From: DASSKA01 sp963839365
GTDB taxonomy: Bacteria > Actinomycetota > Actinomycetes > Propionibacteriales > Nocardioidaceae
Direction: 5' to 3'
NCBI GenBank assembly: GCA_963839365.1
Contig: CAWIUT010000001.1
Span: 806,001 to 870,000, forward strand
Length of the DNA: 64,000 bases
The notes beneath the pieces are model-generated. The model was not told the DNA's origin. It searched no databases and saw only the letters and a program-made list of their open reading frames with translations. A program made the translations under genes and the position numbers. This document shows, one piece after another, positions 50,354 to 60,965 of the stretch (the first letter of the stretch is position 1; each line of letters begins with the position of its first letter).

Positions 50354-50375
50354 CCCGACCGGTCAGCCGGTCGGG
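50354..50375. terminator. Hairpin between disA and the convergent membrane-protein gene
   Basis: A perfect 9-bp stem (CCCGACCGG/CCGGTCGGG) with a 4-base loop; the loop and one arm hold the stop codon of the minus-strand gene. It follows disA by five bases and can serve both strands. Confidence 0.6.
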
Positions 50376-51202
50376 GTGCTGCTCGGCGTGCGGCTCGGGC
50401 TGGCGCCCGGGCTCGCGGCGGCGGTGCTGGCCTGGTGGTGCGCCGCCTTGTGGTGCGGCTTCGGGGTCTTGGTGACGGTCGGGCGCGGCGGCCGGAGCAG
50501 GTGGAACTGGTCGTCGGCGGGGCCGGCGCCGTAGGCCGCGGCCTGCACGTGGTACCAGCCCGGCTGGGCCCACAGCGTGCCGTGCGCGCAGCCGGTGCTC
50601 GAGCGGCGACCGCCCCAGACGATCGGCACCTTCGTGATGTGGTCCTTGCGGACCACCACCGAGTGCTGCCCGATCGCGCTCGGGCAGTCCTGGCTCGACC
50701 AGACCCGGTCCTGCCCCGAGGTCAGCGCGACCACCACGGTGCTCGCCGAGACCTCCCAGGTGCACGCCGCCGAAGACTTCGCGGTGAGGTCCAAGGTGAT
50801 GGTCACGTCCTGGCCGGCGTACGCCCGCCGCACCGCCGGCGTGATTAGCACGTCGCCGTCCTTGCACGGGCCGGTCGGCGCGGCCAGCGGGGTCGGGGCC
50901 GGCGAGGGGGAAGCATGGCGGTGCCGGTGCTTGCCGCGGGACTTCAGGTGCGCCGTACCGCCCTGGTGGAGGCTGGAGGCCACGACCTGCGGAGCGGTCT
51001 GGCGCGACGGGGTGGTCGTCGGCGTCAGGCCGGACGACGGGGCGCCGGCCGGTGCAGCTGTCGGCTTCGGGGCCGGCCCGGAGCCACCCAGCAGGTGCAC
51101 CACCCCGAAGACCAGGAGGGCCACCACGCCCAGCACCAGTGCCCGACGCGTCCAGTAGACGCGCCGGGGAAGCGGGCCCCGAGGCCGAGCGACCGATTGC
51201 AC
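50363..51202 (-). CDS. Membrane-anchored extracytoplasmic protein of unknown function
   Basis: A 279-residue protein with a short basic cytoplasmic N terminus (MQSVARPRGPLPRRVYWTRR), one membrane helix (ALVLGVVALLVFGVVHLLGG), a Pro/Thr/His-rich linker (KSRGKHRHRH) and a beta-rich extracytoplasmic domain of about 120 residues holding four cysteines (GPCKDGD; AACTWE; SSQDCPSA; TGCAHGTL), likely two disulfides. It ends in a His/Pro/Thr-rich tail. In M. tuberculosis a conserved membrane protein sits in the same place between disA and mutY, as I recall. Function unknown. Confidence 0.75.
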   Translation of the reverse strand: MQSVARPRGPLPRRVYWTRRALVLGVVALLVFGVVHLLGGSGPAPKPTAAPAGAPSSGLTPTTTPSRQTAPQVVASSLHQGGTAHLKSRGKHRHRHASPSPAPTPLAAPTGPCKDGDVLITPAVRRAYAGQDVTITLDLTAKSSAACTWEVSASTVVVALTSGQDRVWSSQDCPSAIGQHSVVVRKDHITKVPIVWGGRRSSTGCAHGTLWAQPGWYHVQAAAYGAGPADDQFHLLRPPRPTVTKTPKPHHKAAHHQASTAAASPGASPSRTPSSTPTG

Positions 51203-51208
51203 CCGGCC

Positions 51209-51214
51209 ACGCTA
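51209..51214 (-). promoter_or_regulatory. Candidate -10 for leaderless membrane-anchored protein gene
   Basis: TAGCGT on the minus strand, six bases before GTG 51202. Confidence 0.5.
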
Positions 51215-51282
51215 ACCAAGGCGGACCGCGCCGTCGTGTTGCCACTCCGGTGCCTGGCCGCCGCCTGGCCGGTGACGCTGGT

Positions 51283-51288
51283 TACCAT
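51283..51288 (+). promoter_or_regulatory. Candidate -10 for leaderless mutY
   Basis: TACCAT nine bases before ATG 51298. The spacing is the longest of the series, so this call is weaker. Confidence 0.35.
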
Positions 51289-51297
51289 CGGCGCACC

Positions 51298-52173
51298 ATG
51301 GACGAGCTGCTGGACGAGCTGCACGTGCGGGTGCTCCGCTGGTACGACGAGCACGCCCGCGACCTGCCCTGGCGGGCGGCGACCGCGACCCCCTGGGCGG
51401 TGATGGTCAGCGAGTTCATGCTGCAGCAGACCCCGGTCGCGCGGGTGCTCCCCGTCTACGAGCAGTGGATGGAGCGCTGGCCGGCCCCGGCCGACCTGGC
51501 CGCCGAGCCGAGCGGGGAGGCGGTGCGCGCCTGGGGCCGGCTGGGCTACCCGCGCCGCGCGCTGCGGCTGCACCAGGCCGCCACCGCGATCAGGGACCGG
51601 CACGGCGGCGAGGTGCCGGCCTGTCGCGACGAGCTGCGGGCGCTGCCGGGGGTCGGCGACTACACCGCCGCCGCGGTCGCCAGCTTCGCGTTCGGGCAGC
51701 GGCACGCGGTGCTGGACACCAACGTGCGCCGGGTGCTGGCCCGTCTGGTCGCCGGGGTGGAGCTGCCCGGCACCGCACCGACCCGAGCCGAGCGCGACCT
51801 GGCGCAGGAGCTGCTGCCGGAGGGGGCCGTGGCGGCCCGGTGGGCGGTCGGCGTGATGGAGCTCGGCGCCCTGGTGTGCACGGCGACCGACCCGGCGTGC
51901 GGCCGACGCCCGGTCGCCGACCTGTGCGCCTGGCGCGCCGCCGGCTCCCCGCCGTACGACGGACCGCCGCGGCGCGGCCAGACCTACGCCGGGACCGACC
52001 GGCAGTGCCGCGGCCGCCTGCTCGAGGTGCTCCGCACCGCGCCGGGGCCGGTGCACCGGTCCCGGCTGGAGGCGGTGTGGAGCGACGACGTGCAACGCCG
52101 GCGGTGCCTGGACAGCCTGCTGGTCGACGGGCTGATGGTCGCTGTCGGCGGCGGGTCGTACGCGCTGCCCTGA
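51298..52173 (+). CDS. mutY: A/G-specific adenine glycosylase MutY with an altered iron-sulfur ligand
   Basis: MutY removes adenine mispaired with 8-oxoguanine. The 291-residue enzyme has catalytic Glu39 in VSEFMLQQTPVARV, HhH motif ALPGVGDYTAAAVASFAF and catalytic Asp140 in VLDTNVRRV. The [4Fe-4S] loop should be C-x6-C-x2-C-x5-C, but here it is Cys194, Cys201, Arg204, Cys210: the third ligand codon is CGC at 51907-51909, one base from TGC. The rest of the loop (PVADLCAW) is normal. The C-terminal 8-oxoG recognition domain is short, as in other actinobacterial MutY. Confidence 0.9.
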   Translation: MDELLDELHVRVLRWYDEHARDLPWRAATATPWAVMVSEFMLQQTPVARVLPVYEQWMERWPAPADLAAEPSGEAVRAWGRLGYPRRALRLHQAATAIRDRHGGEVPACRDELRALPGVGDYTAAAVASFAFGQRHAVLDTNVRRVLARLVAGVELPGTAPTRAERDLAQELLPEGAVAARWAVGVMELGALVCTATDPACGRRPVADLCAWRAAGSPPYDGPPRRGQTYAGTDRQCRGRLLEVLRTAPGPVHRSRLEAVWSDDVQRRRCLDSLLVDGLMVAVGGGSYALP

Positions 52174-52198
52174 CCGGCTGCCCTGACCGGCTGCCCCC

Positions 52199-52765
52199 TC
52201 ACGGGCCCGCGATCGCCGCGACCGCGTCGGCGAGGTCGTCGACCGCCCTGGCCACCTCGTCGCCGTCGGGGCACAGCGGCAGGTCCAGCTGGAAGCCCAT
52301 GAACGCGGCGTCCAGCAGCCGGACCGCGCGCGCCGACCGGTCCTGCGGCATCCCGGACGCCACCAGGTGCTCGGCGAGCGCCGCGATCCACAGCGCGTTC
52401 GCCTCCCGCACCACCGAGGCGTAGGGCTCCCGGCCCAGCAGACCGAGCGCGGCCGCCTCGACGTACATCCGCTGGCAGCGGTCCAGCGCCGGCGAGGTGA
52501 CCGCCTCCCACAGCCGGCGCACCGCCTGCCGCACGTCGGCGTTCGGCGCCAGCGCCCGGATGGCGGCCACCGAGCGGTCGTTGGTGACCCGCAGCATGGT
52601 GGCCACCAGGTCGTCCTTGCCGGCGAAGTGGTAGAGCAGCATCCGGTCGCTGGTCCCGAGCGCCGCGGCCATCGGCCGCAGGCTCAGCCCTACCAGACCG
52701 TGCTCGAGGGCGTAGTCCGTCGCGGCCTGGGCGAGGTCGTCGCGGCGCGAGGTGGCGCGGACCAT
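52199..52765 (-). CDS. TetR-family regulator
   Basis: A 188-residue repressor with an N-terminal HTH (ALEHGLVGLSLRPMAAALGTSDRMLLYHFAGKDDLV) and a helical ligand-binding domain. It starts at ATG 52765 behind GGGAG and follows the SMR transporter gene by 27 bases on the same strand, so the two form an operon. Two perfect inverted repeats in front of the transporter are the obvious candidate binding sites. It would release the transporter gene on binding a cationic or lipophilic inducer; this is inference from the arrangement. Confidence 0.88.
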   Translation of the reverse strand: MVRATSRRDDLAQAATDYALEHGLVGLSLRPMAAALGTSDRMLLYHFAGKDDLVATMLRVTNDRSVAAIRALAPNADVRQAVRRLWEAVTSPALDRCQRMYVEAAALGLLGREPYASVVREANALWIAALAEHLVASGMPQDRSARAVRLLDAAFMGFQLDLPLCPDGDEVARAVDDLADAVAAIAGP

Positions 52766-52792
52766 CGGGCTCCCTTCGGGCCGGCGGCCGGG

Positions 52793-53119
52793 TCAGTGGG
52801 CAGCGTGCAGGTTCAGCACCACCACGCCACCGATGATCATCAGCATCGCGACCGCCTTGACCACGTCGAAGCGCTCACCGAGGAACATCACGCCCACGAG
52901 CGCGATCGCGGCGGTGCCGAGCCCGGACCATACCGCGTAGGCGATGGACACCGGGATGGTCTTGACCACCGAGGACAGCAGCCAGATGGAGACCGCGTAG
53001 CCGGCGAGCACCACCACGGACCACCCGGGGGCGTGGAACCCCTCGGTCCGGCCGAGCATGGCCGTGGCCACCACCTCGGTGCCGATCGCGACCACCAGCA
53101 ACGCGAACGCGCTGAGCAT
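52793..53119 (-). CDS. Small multidrug resistance (SMR) family efflux protein
   Basis: A 108-residue protein with four transmembrane helices. The conserved membrane glutamate is Glu15 in LLVVAIGTEVVATAML, followed by YAVSIWLLSSVVKTIPVSIAYAVWSGLGTAAIAL and LGERFDVVKAVAMLMIIGGVVVLNL, all typical of EmrE/QacE-type proteins. It exports small cations with proton exchange, or guanidinium in a subset of the family. ATG 53119 has GAGAGGGG just upstream. Regulation is probably by the TetR protein encoded next. Confidence 0.93.
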   Translation of the reverse strand: MLSAFALLVVAIGTEVVATAMLGRTEGFHAPGWSVVVLAGYAVSIWLLSSVVKTIPVSIAYAVWSGLGTAAIALVGVMFLGERFDVVKAVAMLMIIGGVVVLNLHAAH

Positions 53120-53140
53120 GATCCCCTCTCCTGAGCTCTC

Positions 53141-53156
53141 TGTAGCGGTTGCTACA
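53141..53156. promoter_or_regulatory. TetR-type operator 1
   Basis: TGTAGC-GGTT-GCTACA, a perfect 6-bp inverted repeat, 22 bases before the SMR start. Confidence 0.65.
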
Positions 53157-53163
53157 CAACTAC

Positions 53164-53179
53164 TGTAGCACCTGCTACA
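53164..53179. promoter_or_regulatory. TetR-type operator 2
   Basis: TGTAGC-ACCT-GCTACA, the same inverted repeat as operator 1 with a different centre, starting 23 bases after it. Two identical half-sites at close to two helical turns suit cooperative binding. Confidence 0.65.
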
Positions 53180-53201
53180 AACCACGGAGCCCGGGTATGA
53201 C

Positions 53202-53234
53202 GAGGGGCGCCGTCCTCGTGGACGACGCCCCCTC
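53202..53234 (-). terminator. clpC terminator hairpin
   Basis: GAGGGGCG and CGTCC pair with GGACG and CGCCCCCTC around a TCGT loop, with one bulge and one mismatch, about 53 bases past the clpC stop. It also separates clpC from the SMR operon promoter. Confidence 0.5.
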
Positions 53235-53286
53235 GCTGGCCTCTGACCGATCCTGGGACCGGGCCTGTGCCGGCCCGCCGGCTGGG

Positions 53287-55791
<2,505 letters not shown>

Positions 55792-55875
55792 GTCTTTTCT
55801 CGCTCCTTGCCGTGCTCCCGGAGGTCCCACGAAGGTACGCCGTGCGGGGTACCCGCCCAAGACCCCCTCTCATGC

Positions 55876-55904
55876 ACTCTAGTGCGCACGATCTGGGATG
55901 TCCG
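55876..55904 (-). promoter_or_regulatory. clpC promoter
   Basis: On the minus strand CGGACA (55904-55899), 17-base spacer, TAGAGT (55881-55876), about 85 bases before the ATG. A short palindrome GCACT-CT-AGTGC at 55874-55885 covers the -10 and could be a regulator site (for example of a ClgR-like activator or repressor; not confirmed). Confidence 0.55.
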
Positions 55905-56083
55905 TGGCCCGAATTCACCTTGTGCACCACCCGATGAACCCGGTTACGACCGGACCAACCACGCTTCCAGCGTACGTGTTCCCCCTTCGGGGGCCCTGAC
56001 GCTTCGCCCACAGCGAACAGCCGGCGCCAAGACCCCGCGAAGCCGGGACGCAACGGCGCGGAGCGCCCGCCGCGAGGAGCGCG

Positions 56084-56407
56084 TCAGTGGGCGGCGGCGT
56101 AGGCCTGGAGCACCTCCGCGGGCACCCGACCCCGCGAGGAGACCTCGTAGCCGTTCTCGCGCGCCCAGGCGCGCACCTCGGCGGCGTTGGGCTCGCCGTT
56201 GGCGGTGGCCTTCTTCGCCATCCTGCGCTGCCCCGACAGCTTGCGGGCGACGCCGACGTACGGCGCGAGGGCGTCCCGCAGCTCGTTGGCGTGCGCCTCG
56301 GAGAGGTCGATCGCGTAGCTGGTCCCGTCCAGGCCGAAACGCACCGTCTCGTCGGCCTCCGACCCGTCGAGGTCGTCGATGAGGACCACATTGACCCGTT
56401 GTGCCAT
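56084..56407 (-). CDS. lsr2: Lsr2 nucleoid-associated protein
   Basis: Lsr2 silences AT-rich, often acquired DNA. The 107-residue protein has the N-terminal dimerisation domain (RVNVVLIDDLDGSEADETVRFGLDG) and the C-terminal DNA-binding domain ending NGYEVSSRGRVPAEVLQAY with the AT-hook-like RGR. ATG 56407 has GGGAGG in front. As in mycobacteria it lies between clpC and lysS. Its upstream gap is the most AT-rich part of the window. Confidence 0.95.
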   Translation of the reverse strand: MAQRVNVVLIDDLDGSEADETVRFGLDGTSYAIDLSEAHANELRDALAPYVGVARKLSGQRRMAKKATANGEPNAAEVRAWARENGYEVSSRGRVPAEVLQAYAAAH

Positions 56408-56579
56408 TTTGCGCGCCTCCCAAAAGCGGAATGAATGAGAAATCGAATTGCCCCCCGAGGCAGACAGATCTTACATCTATTCCGGTCCGGTTACGCAACT
56501 TGCCGGAAAATGAAAACGCCCACCCAGCACGCTCCCAGGTGGACGATTTCACAAGTTTCGAAAACCGATGAACGCTCCG
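56408..56579. promoter_or_regulatory. AT-rich lsr2 upstream region
   Basis: This 172-base gap between lysS and lsr2 stands out by its A/T content. TAAGAT on the minus strand near 56470 is a possible -10 and TTGCGT 19 bases before it a weak -35. The region would itself be a good Lsr2 target, so autoregulation is possible; no other feature was seen. Confidence 0.4.
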
Positions 56580-58100
56580 CTATTCGGGACGAAGCAGCGG
56601 GAACAGAATCGTCTCCCGGATGCCCGCACCGGTCAGCAGCATGACCAGCCGGTCCACGCCCATGCCCATCCCGCCCGCGGGCGGCATCCCGAACTCCATC
56701 GCGCGCAGGAACACCTCGTCGAGCTCCATCGCCTCGGGGTCCCCGGCAGCGGCGAGCAGCGACTGGGCGACCAGCCGCTCGCGCTGCACCACCGGGTCGT
56801 TCAGCTCGGAGTACGCCGGGGCCAGCTCCACCCCGTTGATGACCAGGTCGAAGGCCTCGACCAGTCCCGGGCTGCTGCGGTGCGGCTTGGCCAGCGGACG
56901 CACCGCCTCGGGGTAGTCCATGACGAACGTCGGCTCGATCAGGGTGTGCTCGACCAGCTTCTCGAACAGCTCGAGGACGATCTCGCCGGCGTTCCAGTGC
57001 GGCTGCAGCTCGACGTCGTGGGAGCTGGCCAGCTTCTTCAGCGTCTCCTCGGAGGTGCCGCCGTCGATCCGCTCGCCGACCTTCTCCGAGACCAGGTCGT
57101 AGAGGGTGGCCTCCCGCCAGGGCCGCTCCAGGTCCAGCTCGGAGCCGTCCCGGGCCGGCACCACGGTGCGCCCCACGGCGCGCGCGGTGTCCAGCACCAG
57201 GTCGCGCAGCAGCCGCTGCATGCTGTGGTAGTCGCCGTAGGCCTCGTAGGCCTCGAGCATGGAGAACTCGGCGGCGTGGGTGGAGTCCAGCCCCTCGTTG
57301 CGGAACGTCCGGCCGATCTCGTAGACCCGGTCCACCCCGCCGATCATCGCCTTCTTCAGGTCCAGCTCCAGCGCGATGCGCAGCAGCATGTCCTGGTCGA
57401 AGGCGTTCAGGTGGGTGCGGAACGGGCGGGCGGCGGCGCCGCCGTTGGTCAGCTGCAGGATCGGGGTCTCCACCTCGACGTACCCGCGCCGGTCCAGGGT
57501 GTCGCGCAGCGACCGCAGCACGGCGGCCTTGGTGCGCACCATGTCCCGGGCGTCTGGCCGCACGATCATGTCCACGTAGCGCAGCCGGACCCGGGCCTCG
57601 TCGGTGAGCGGCCGGTGCTCGTTGGGCAACGGCCGCAGCGTCTTGGCCGCCATCGTCCAGGACCTGGCCTGCACCGACAGCTCGCCGCGTCGGCTGGTCA
57701 CCACCTCGCCGCGCACCGCGAGCAGGTCGCCGAGGTCGACCATCGCCTTGAACTCCTCGAGCTGCTCCTCGCCCACCTCGGCCAAGGAGAGCATCACCTG
57801 CAGCTCGGTGCCGTCGCCCTCCCGCAGCCGCACGAAGCACAGCTTGCCGGTGTTGCGCAGGAAGATCACCCGGCCCGCGACCGCGACGTCGAGCCCGGTG
57901 CGGGTGTCCGGCTCCAGCCCGGCGTCGTCGTACTCCTTGCGGATCTCGGCGAGGGTGTGGGTGCGCTCGATGGTGACCGGGTACGGCGTGCGGCCGGAGC
58001 TGAGCATCCGCGCCCGCTTCTCGCGACGGACCCGCGTCTGCTCGGGAAGGTCGTCGGGGGCGTCGGGGGCCCCCGCTGAGTCGCGTGCCTGCTCGTCCAT
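56580..58100 (-). CDS. lysS: Lysine--tRNA ligase LysS
   Basis: A 506-residue class II aminoacyl-tRNA synthetase. The anticodon-binding OB fold (DVAVAGRVIFLRNTGKLCFVRLR) is followed by motif 1 (VETPILQLTNGGAAARPF), motif 2 (GRTFRNEGLDSTHAAEFSMLEAY) and motif 3 (GMGMGVDRLVMLLTG). It charges tRNA-Lys in the cytoplasm. ATG 58100 has TAGGCT eight bases upstream, better placed than the TTG nine bases earlier. It is separated from coaX by 50 bases on the same strand. Confidence 0.96.
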   Translation of the reverse strand: MDEQARDSAGAPDAPDDLPEQTRVRREKRARMLSSGRTPYPVTIERTHTLAEIRKEYDDAGLEPDTRTGLDVAVAGRVIFLRNTGKLCFVRLREGDGTELQVMLSLAEVGEEQLEEFKAMVDLGDLLAVRGEVVTSRRGELSVQARSWTMAAKTLRPLPNEHRPLTDEARVRLRYVDMIVRPDARDMVRTKAAVLRSLRDTLDRRGYVEVETPILQLTNGGAAARPFRTHLNAFDQDMLLRIALELDLKKAMIGGVDRVYEIGRTFRNEGLDSTHAAEFSMLEAYEAYGDYHSMQRLLRDLVLDTARAVGRTVVPARDGSELDLERPWREATLYDLVSEKVGERIDGGTSEETLKKLASSHDVELQPHWNAGEIVLELFEKLVEHTLIEPTFVMDYPEAVRPLAKPHRSSPGLVEAFDLVINGVELAPAYSELNDPVVQRERLVAQSLLAAAGDPEAMELDEVFLRAMEFGMPPAGGMGMGVDRLVMLLTGAGIRETILFPLLRPE

Positions 58101-58108
58101 GACTGGCA

Positions 58109-58114
58109 AGCCTA
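58109..58114 (-). promoter_or_regulatory. Candidate -10 for leaderless lysS
   Basis: TAGGCT on the minus strand, eight bases before ATG 58100. Confidence 0.45.
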
Positions 58115-58150
58115 GGCGTTCGCGTTGCCCGGCCTCATGCCGGTTTCACC

Positions 58151-58939
58151 TCAGCGCTGGTCCGGCTCGGTGTTGCGGGCGTAGACGATCTCCAGCCCGA
58201 GCAGGGTCAGCCACGGCTGGTGCTCGGTCACGGTCGCACACTCGTCGACCACCAGCGGCGCCAGACCGCCCGTGGCGATCACGTTCACCTCGCCGGGCTG
58301 CCGACCGAGTGCGACGAGCATCCGGCTGACGATCCCGTCGACCTGGCTGGCGAACCCGTAGAGCGCCCCGGACTGCAGCGCCTCCACGGTGTTCTTGGCG
58401 ATCACCGACCGCGGCCGCAGCAGCTCCACCTTGCGCAGCTGGGCACCGTGCCGGCCGAGGGCGTCCAGCGAGACCTCGATCCCCGGCGCGATCGCACCTC
58501 CGACGTACTGGCCCTTTTCGCTGACCACGTCGAAGGTGGTCCCGGTGCCGAAGTCGACGACGACGGACGGGCCGGTGAACAGCCGGGCGGCGGCGAGCGC
58601 GTTCATGATCCGGTCCGCGCCCACCTCGCGCGGGTTGTCGACCAGGATCGGCACCCCGGTCCGCACGCCCGGCTCGACCACCACGTGCGGCACGTCGGCG
58701 AAGTAGCCGGCCAGCATCGCCCGCCACTCGTGCAGCACCGACGGCACCGTGGCGCACACGGCCACCCCCTGCGGCGGGCCGGCCACCGGGGAGCCGTCCA
58801 GCAGCCCGCGCAGCAGCACCGTCCACTCGTCGGCGGTGCGCCGCGGCTCGGTGGCCACCCGCCAGTGGTCCACCACCTCGCCGTCCTCGAGCAGCCCCAC
58901 GGTGGTGTGGCTGTTGCCGATGTCGACGCAGAGCAGCAT
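58151..58939 (-). CDS. coaX: Type III pantothenate kinase CoaX
   Basis: CoaX phosphorylates pantothenate, the first step of CoA synthesis. The 262-residue ASKHA-fold kinase begins LLCVDIGNSHTTVGLLEDG and has VGADRIMNALAA, VVDFGTGTTFDVVSE and YVGGAIAPGIEVSLDAL. Unlike type I it needs a monovalent cation and is not inhibited by CoA. It follows panC by two bases on the same strand; panD, usual in such clusters, is not between them. Confidence 0.94.
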   Translation of the reverse strand: MLLCVDIGNSHTTVGLLEDGEVVDHWRVATEPRRTADEWTVLLRGLLDGSPVAGPPQGVAVCATVPSVLHEWRAMLAGYFADVPHVVVEPGVRTGVPILVDNPREVGADRIMNALAAARLFTGPSVVVDFGTGTTFDVVSEKGQYVGGAIAPGIEVSLDALGRHGAQLRKVELLRPRSVIAKNTVEALQSGALYGFASQVDGIVSRMLVALGRQPGEVNVIATGGLAPLVVDECATVTEHQPWLTLLGLEIVYARNTEPDQR

Positions 58940-58941
58940 CG

Positions 58942-59826
58942 CTAGCCCAGCTCGACCGGGGCGTTGTCGATGAGCCGGGTCTGCCCGAGGCGGGCGGCCA
59001 CCAGCAGCCGGGCCGCCCCCCGCTGCGGCGGTGCGTCGAGGTCGGGGCCGGTCAGCTCGAGGTAGTCCGGCTCGACGTCCCCCTTCTCGAGCACGACGCG
59101 CGCCGCCGCCAGCACCTCGCGCGCTCCCCCCGCGCCGGCCTCGGCGCCGGCCCGTAGCGCCCGGGACAGCGCGAGGGCGCGCTCACGCTCCGCGGCGGCC
59201 AGGTACCTGTTGCGGGAGGACAGCGCCAGGCCGTCCGGCTCCCGCACCAGCACCCCGCCCACCACGTCGATGCCCATGCACAGGTCGGCGGCCATCCGCC
59301 GGATCAGCACCAGCTGCTGGTAGTCCTTCTCGCCGAACACCGCCACGTCGGGGCGGACCAGCCCGAACAGCTTGGCGACCACGGTGAGCACACCGCGGAA
59401 GTGGGTGGGCCGGCTGCCGCCCTCCAGGATCGCGCCGAGCGGGCCGGGTTCGACGGTGACCTGCGGCCGGCCGCCGGGGTAGACCTCCTCGACCGACGGC
59501 GCGAACACCACGTCGGCGCCGCTGTCGGCGCACACCGCCAGGTCGGCGCCCAGGCTGCGCGGGTAGCGGTCCAGGTCCTCCCCGGGCCCGAACTGCAGCG
59601 GGTTGACGAAGATCGAGACCACGGTCCGGCCGCGGTCCGCGGCCTCCCGGATCAGCGACGCGTGCCCCTCGTGCAGCGCCCCCATCGTCGGCACCAGCGC
59701 CAGGCGCCCGCCCGCGGGTTGCGCAGCGGGCGCAGCCCGCGTCTCGGACCCACCCCGCGCCAGCATCTCGTCCAGCTCGGCACGGGTGCGCGCCAGCACC
59801 GGGGTGCCGGCGGTGGGACCGCTCAC
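58942..59826 (-). CDS. panC: Pantothenate synthetase PanC
   Basis: PanC ligates pantoate and beta-alanine with ATP. The 294-residue protein has the HIGH-like motif in VPTMGALHEGHASLI, FVNPLQFGPGEDLDRYPR, VFGEKDYQQLVLIRRM and the KMSKS-like ALSSRNRYL. GTG 59826 overlaps the DUF2520 stop (GTGA). With coaX behind it, it forms a pantothenate-to-CoA operon. Confidence 0.95.
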   Translation of the reverse strand: MSGPTAGTPVLARTRAELDEMLARGGSETRAAPAAQPAGGRLALVPTMGALHEGHASLIREAADRGRTVVSIFVNPLQFGPGEDLDRYPRSLGADLAVCADSGADVVFAPSVEEVYPGGRPQVTVEPGPLGAILEGGSRPTHFRGVLTVVAKLFGLVRPDVAVFGEKDYQQLVLIRRMAADLCMGIDVVGGVLVREPDGLALSSRNRYLAAAERERALALSRALRAGAEAGAGGAREVLAAARVVLEKGDVEPDYLELTGPDLDAPPQRGAARLLVAARLGQTRLIDNAPVELG

Positions 59827-60749
59827 CGAAGGTGCGCGTCAGGCGCCGCGGCGCGCGCGGTCGTCGTGCCCAGCGGGGCCTTGAGCGCGTCGTTGAGGAT
59901 GCCGACCAGCTTGGCGGCGCGGATCGGCAGCAGCCGGCCGTCCAGCACGGCGCGGTTGGCGGTGGCCCGGGCCATCGCGACGTAGGACTCCAGCGCGTCC
60001 GGCCCGTGCGCGGCGATCTCCGCGAGGTGGCCCCGGACCGTCTCCACGTCGCCCCGCACGATCGGGCCGGTGAGCGCCTCGTCGCCGGAGCACAGCGCGT
60101 TGTCGAGCGCGGCCGACAGCAGCGGCCGCAGCGTGGCGGCGGGCTCGTCGACCCCCGCCGCCCGCAGCAGGTCCATGGACTGCGCGACCAGGGTGACCAG
60201 GTGGTTGGCGCCGTGCGCGAGGCCGGCGTGGTAGAGGGTGCGCAGCTCCTCGGGGATCCGGGCCGGGGTGCCGCCGAGGTCGGCGACCAGCCGGTCGGCG
60301 AGCTCGGCGGTGTCCGGGGCGCTGGTCACCCCGAACACGCAGCCGGGCAGCCGGGACAGGTCCCGCTGCGTGCCGGTGAAGGTCATCGCCGGGTGCAGGG
60401 CCAGCACGTGCGCGCCCCGGCCGGCCGCCGGACCCAGCACCTCCAGCCCGTGACGTCCGGAGGTGTGTGCGACGTACTGCCCGGAGCGGATGGCGCCGCT
60501 GGCCGACAGCATCGCCACCACATTGGCGAGCATGTCGTCGGGGACGGTCAGCAGCAGCAGGTCACAGGCACGGGCGACCGCGGTGGGCTTGTCGACGCGA
60601 ACCCCGGGAAGCAGGTTCTGGATGCGGGTGCGAGAGGCGGTGGACTCACCGGCCACGGCCGCGATCTCATAGCCACGCTCGCGCAGCGCGGCAGCGAGCA
60701 CCGCTCCGACGCGACCGGCTCCCACGACACCTACTCGTGTCATCGGCAC
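59823..60749 (-). CDS. DUF2520 / Rossmann-like dehydrogenase (possible ketopantoate reductase analogue)
   Basis: A 308-residue protein with a Rossmann N terminus (TRVGVVGAGRVGAVLAAALRERGY), a middle part with TSGRHGLEVLGP, LHPAMTFTG and LADRLVADLGG, and a helical C-terminal domain. It is coupled to panC by a GTGA overlap, which suggests a pantothenate role, perhaps reduction of ketopantoate, but the family has no proven activity here. GTG 60749 (AAAGG six bases upstream) is preferred to ATG 60743. Confidence 0.8.
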   Translation of the reverse strand: MPMTRVGVVGAGRVGAVLAAALRERGYEIAAVAGESTASRTRIQNLLPGVRVDKPTAVARACDLLLLTVPDDMLANVVAMLSASGAIRSGQYVAHTSGRHGLEVLGPAAGRGAHVLALHPAMTFTGTQRDLSRLPGCVFGVTSAPDTAELADRLVADLGGTPARIPEELRTLYHAGLAHGANHLVTLVAQSMDLLRAAGVDEPAATLRPLLSAALDNALCSGDEALTGPIVRGDVETVRGHLAEIAAHGPDALESYVAMARATANRAVLDGRLLPIRAAKLVGILNDALKAPLGTTTARAAAPDAHLR

Positions 60750-60965
60750 TCATCGCCTTTCGTTCCAGTCCTCCGAGGAGGTACCGGACGTTGGTTCAAG
60801 TGTTGCGCGTCTGTCCAAGCCGGCCGGCCGAGGCTCGTGGCGACTCGGGCATTTCGCAGCGTACGCGGCGGTGTCACCCCCGCGGAACCCGCGTGCTCGG
60901 TGGGCTCCGTCACAGGCGTACGGCGGTCCAGGCGCGGGTGAGCGGGAGAGGCCTAGGGTGAGGCG
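60750..60965. other. Divergent intergenic region
   Basis: 216 bases between the DUF2520 gene and the MidA-like gene, which are divergent. The right end carries the TAGGGT before the MidA-like gene. Nothing else was recognised. Confidence 0.4.
60954..60959 (+). promoter_or_regulatory. Candidate -10 for leaderless MidA-like gene
   Basis: TAGGGT six bases before GTG 60966. Confidence 0.5.
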
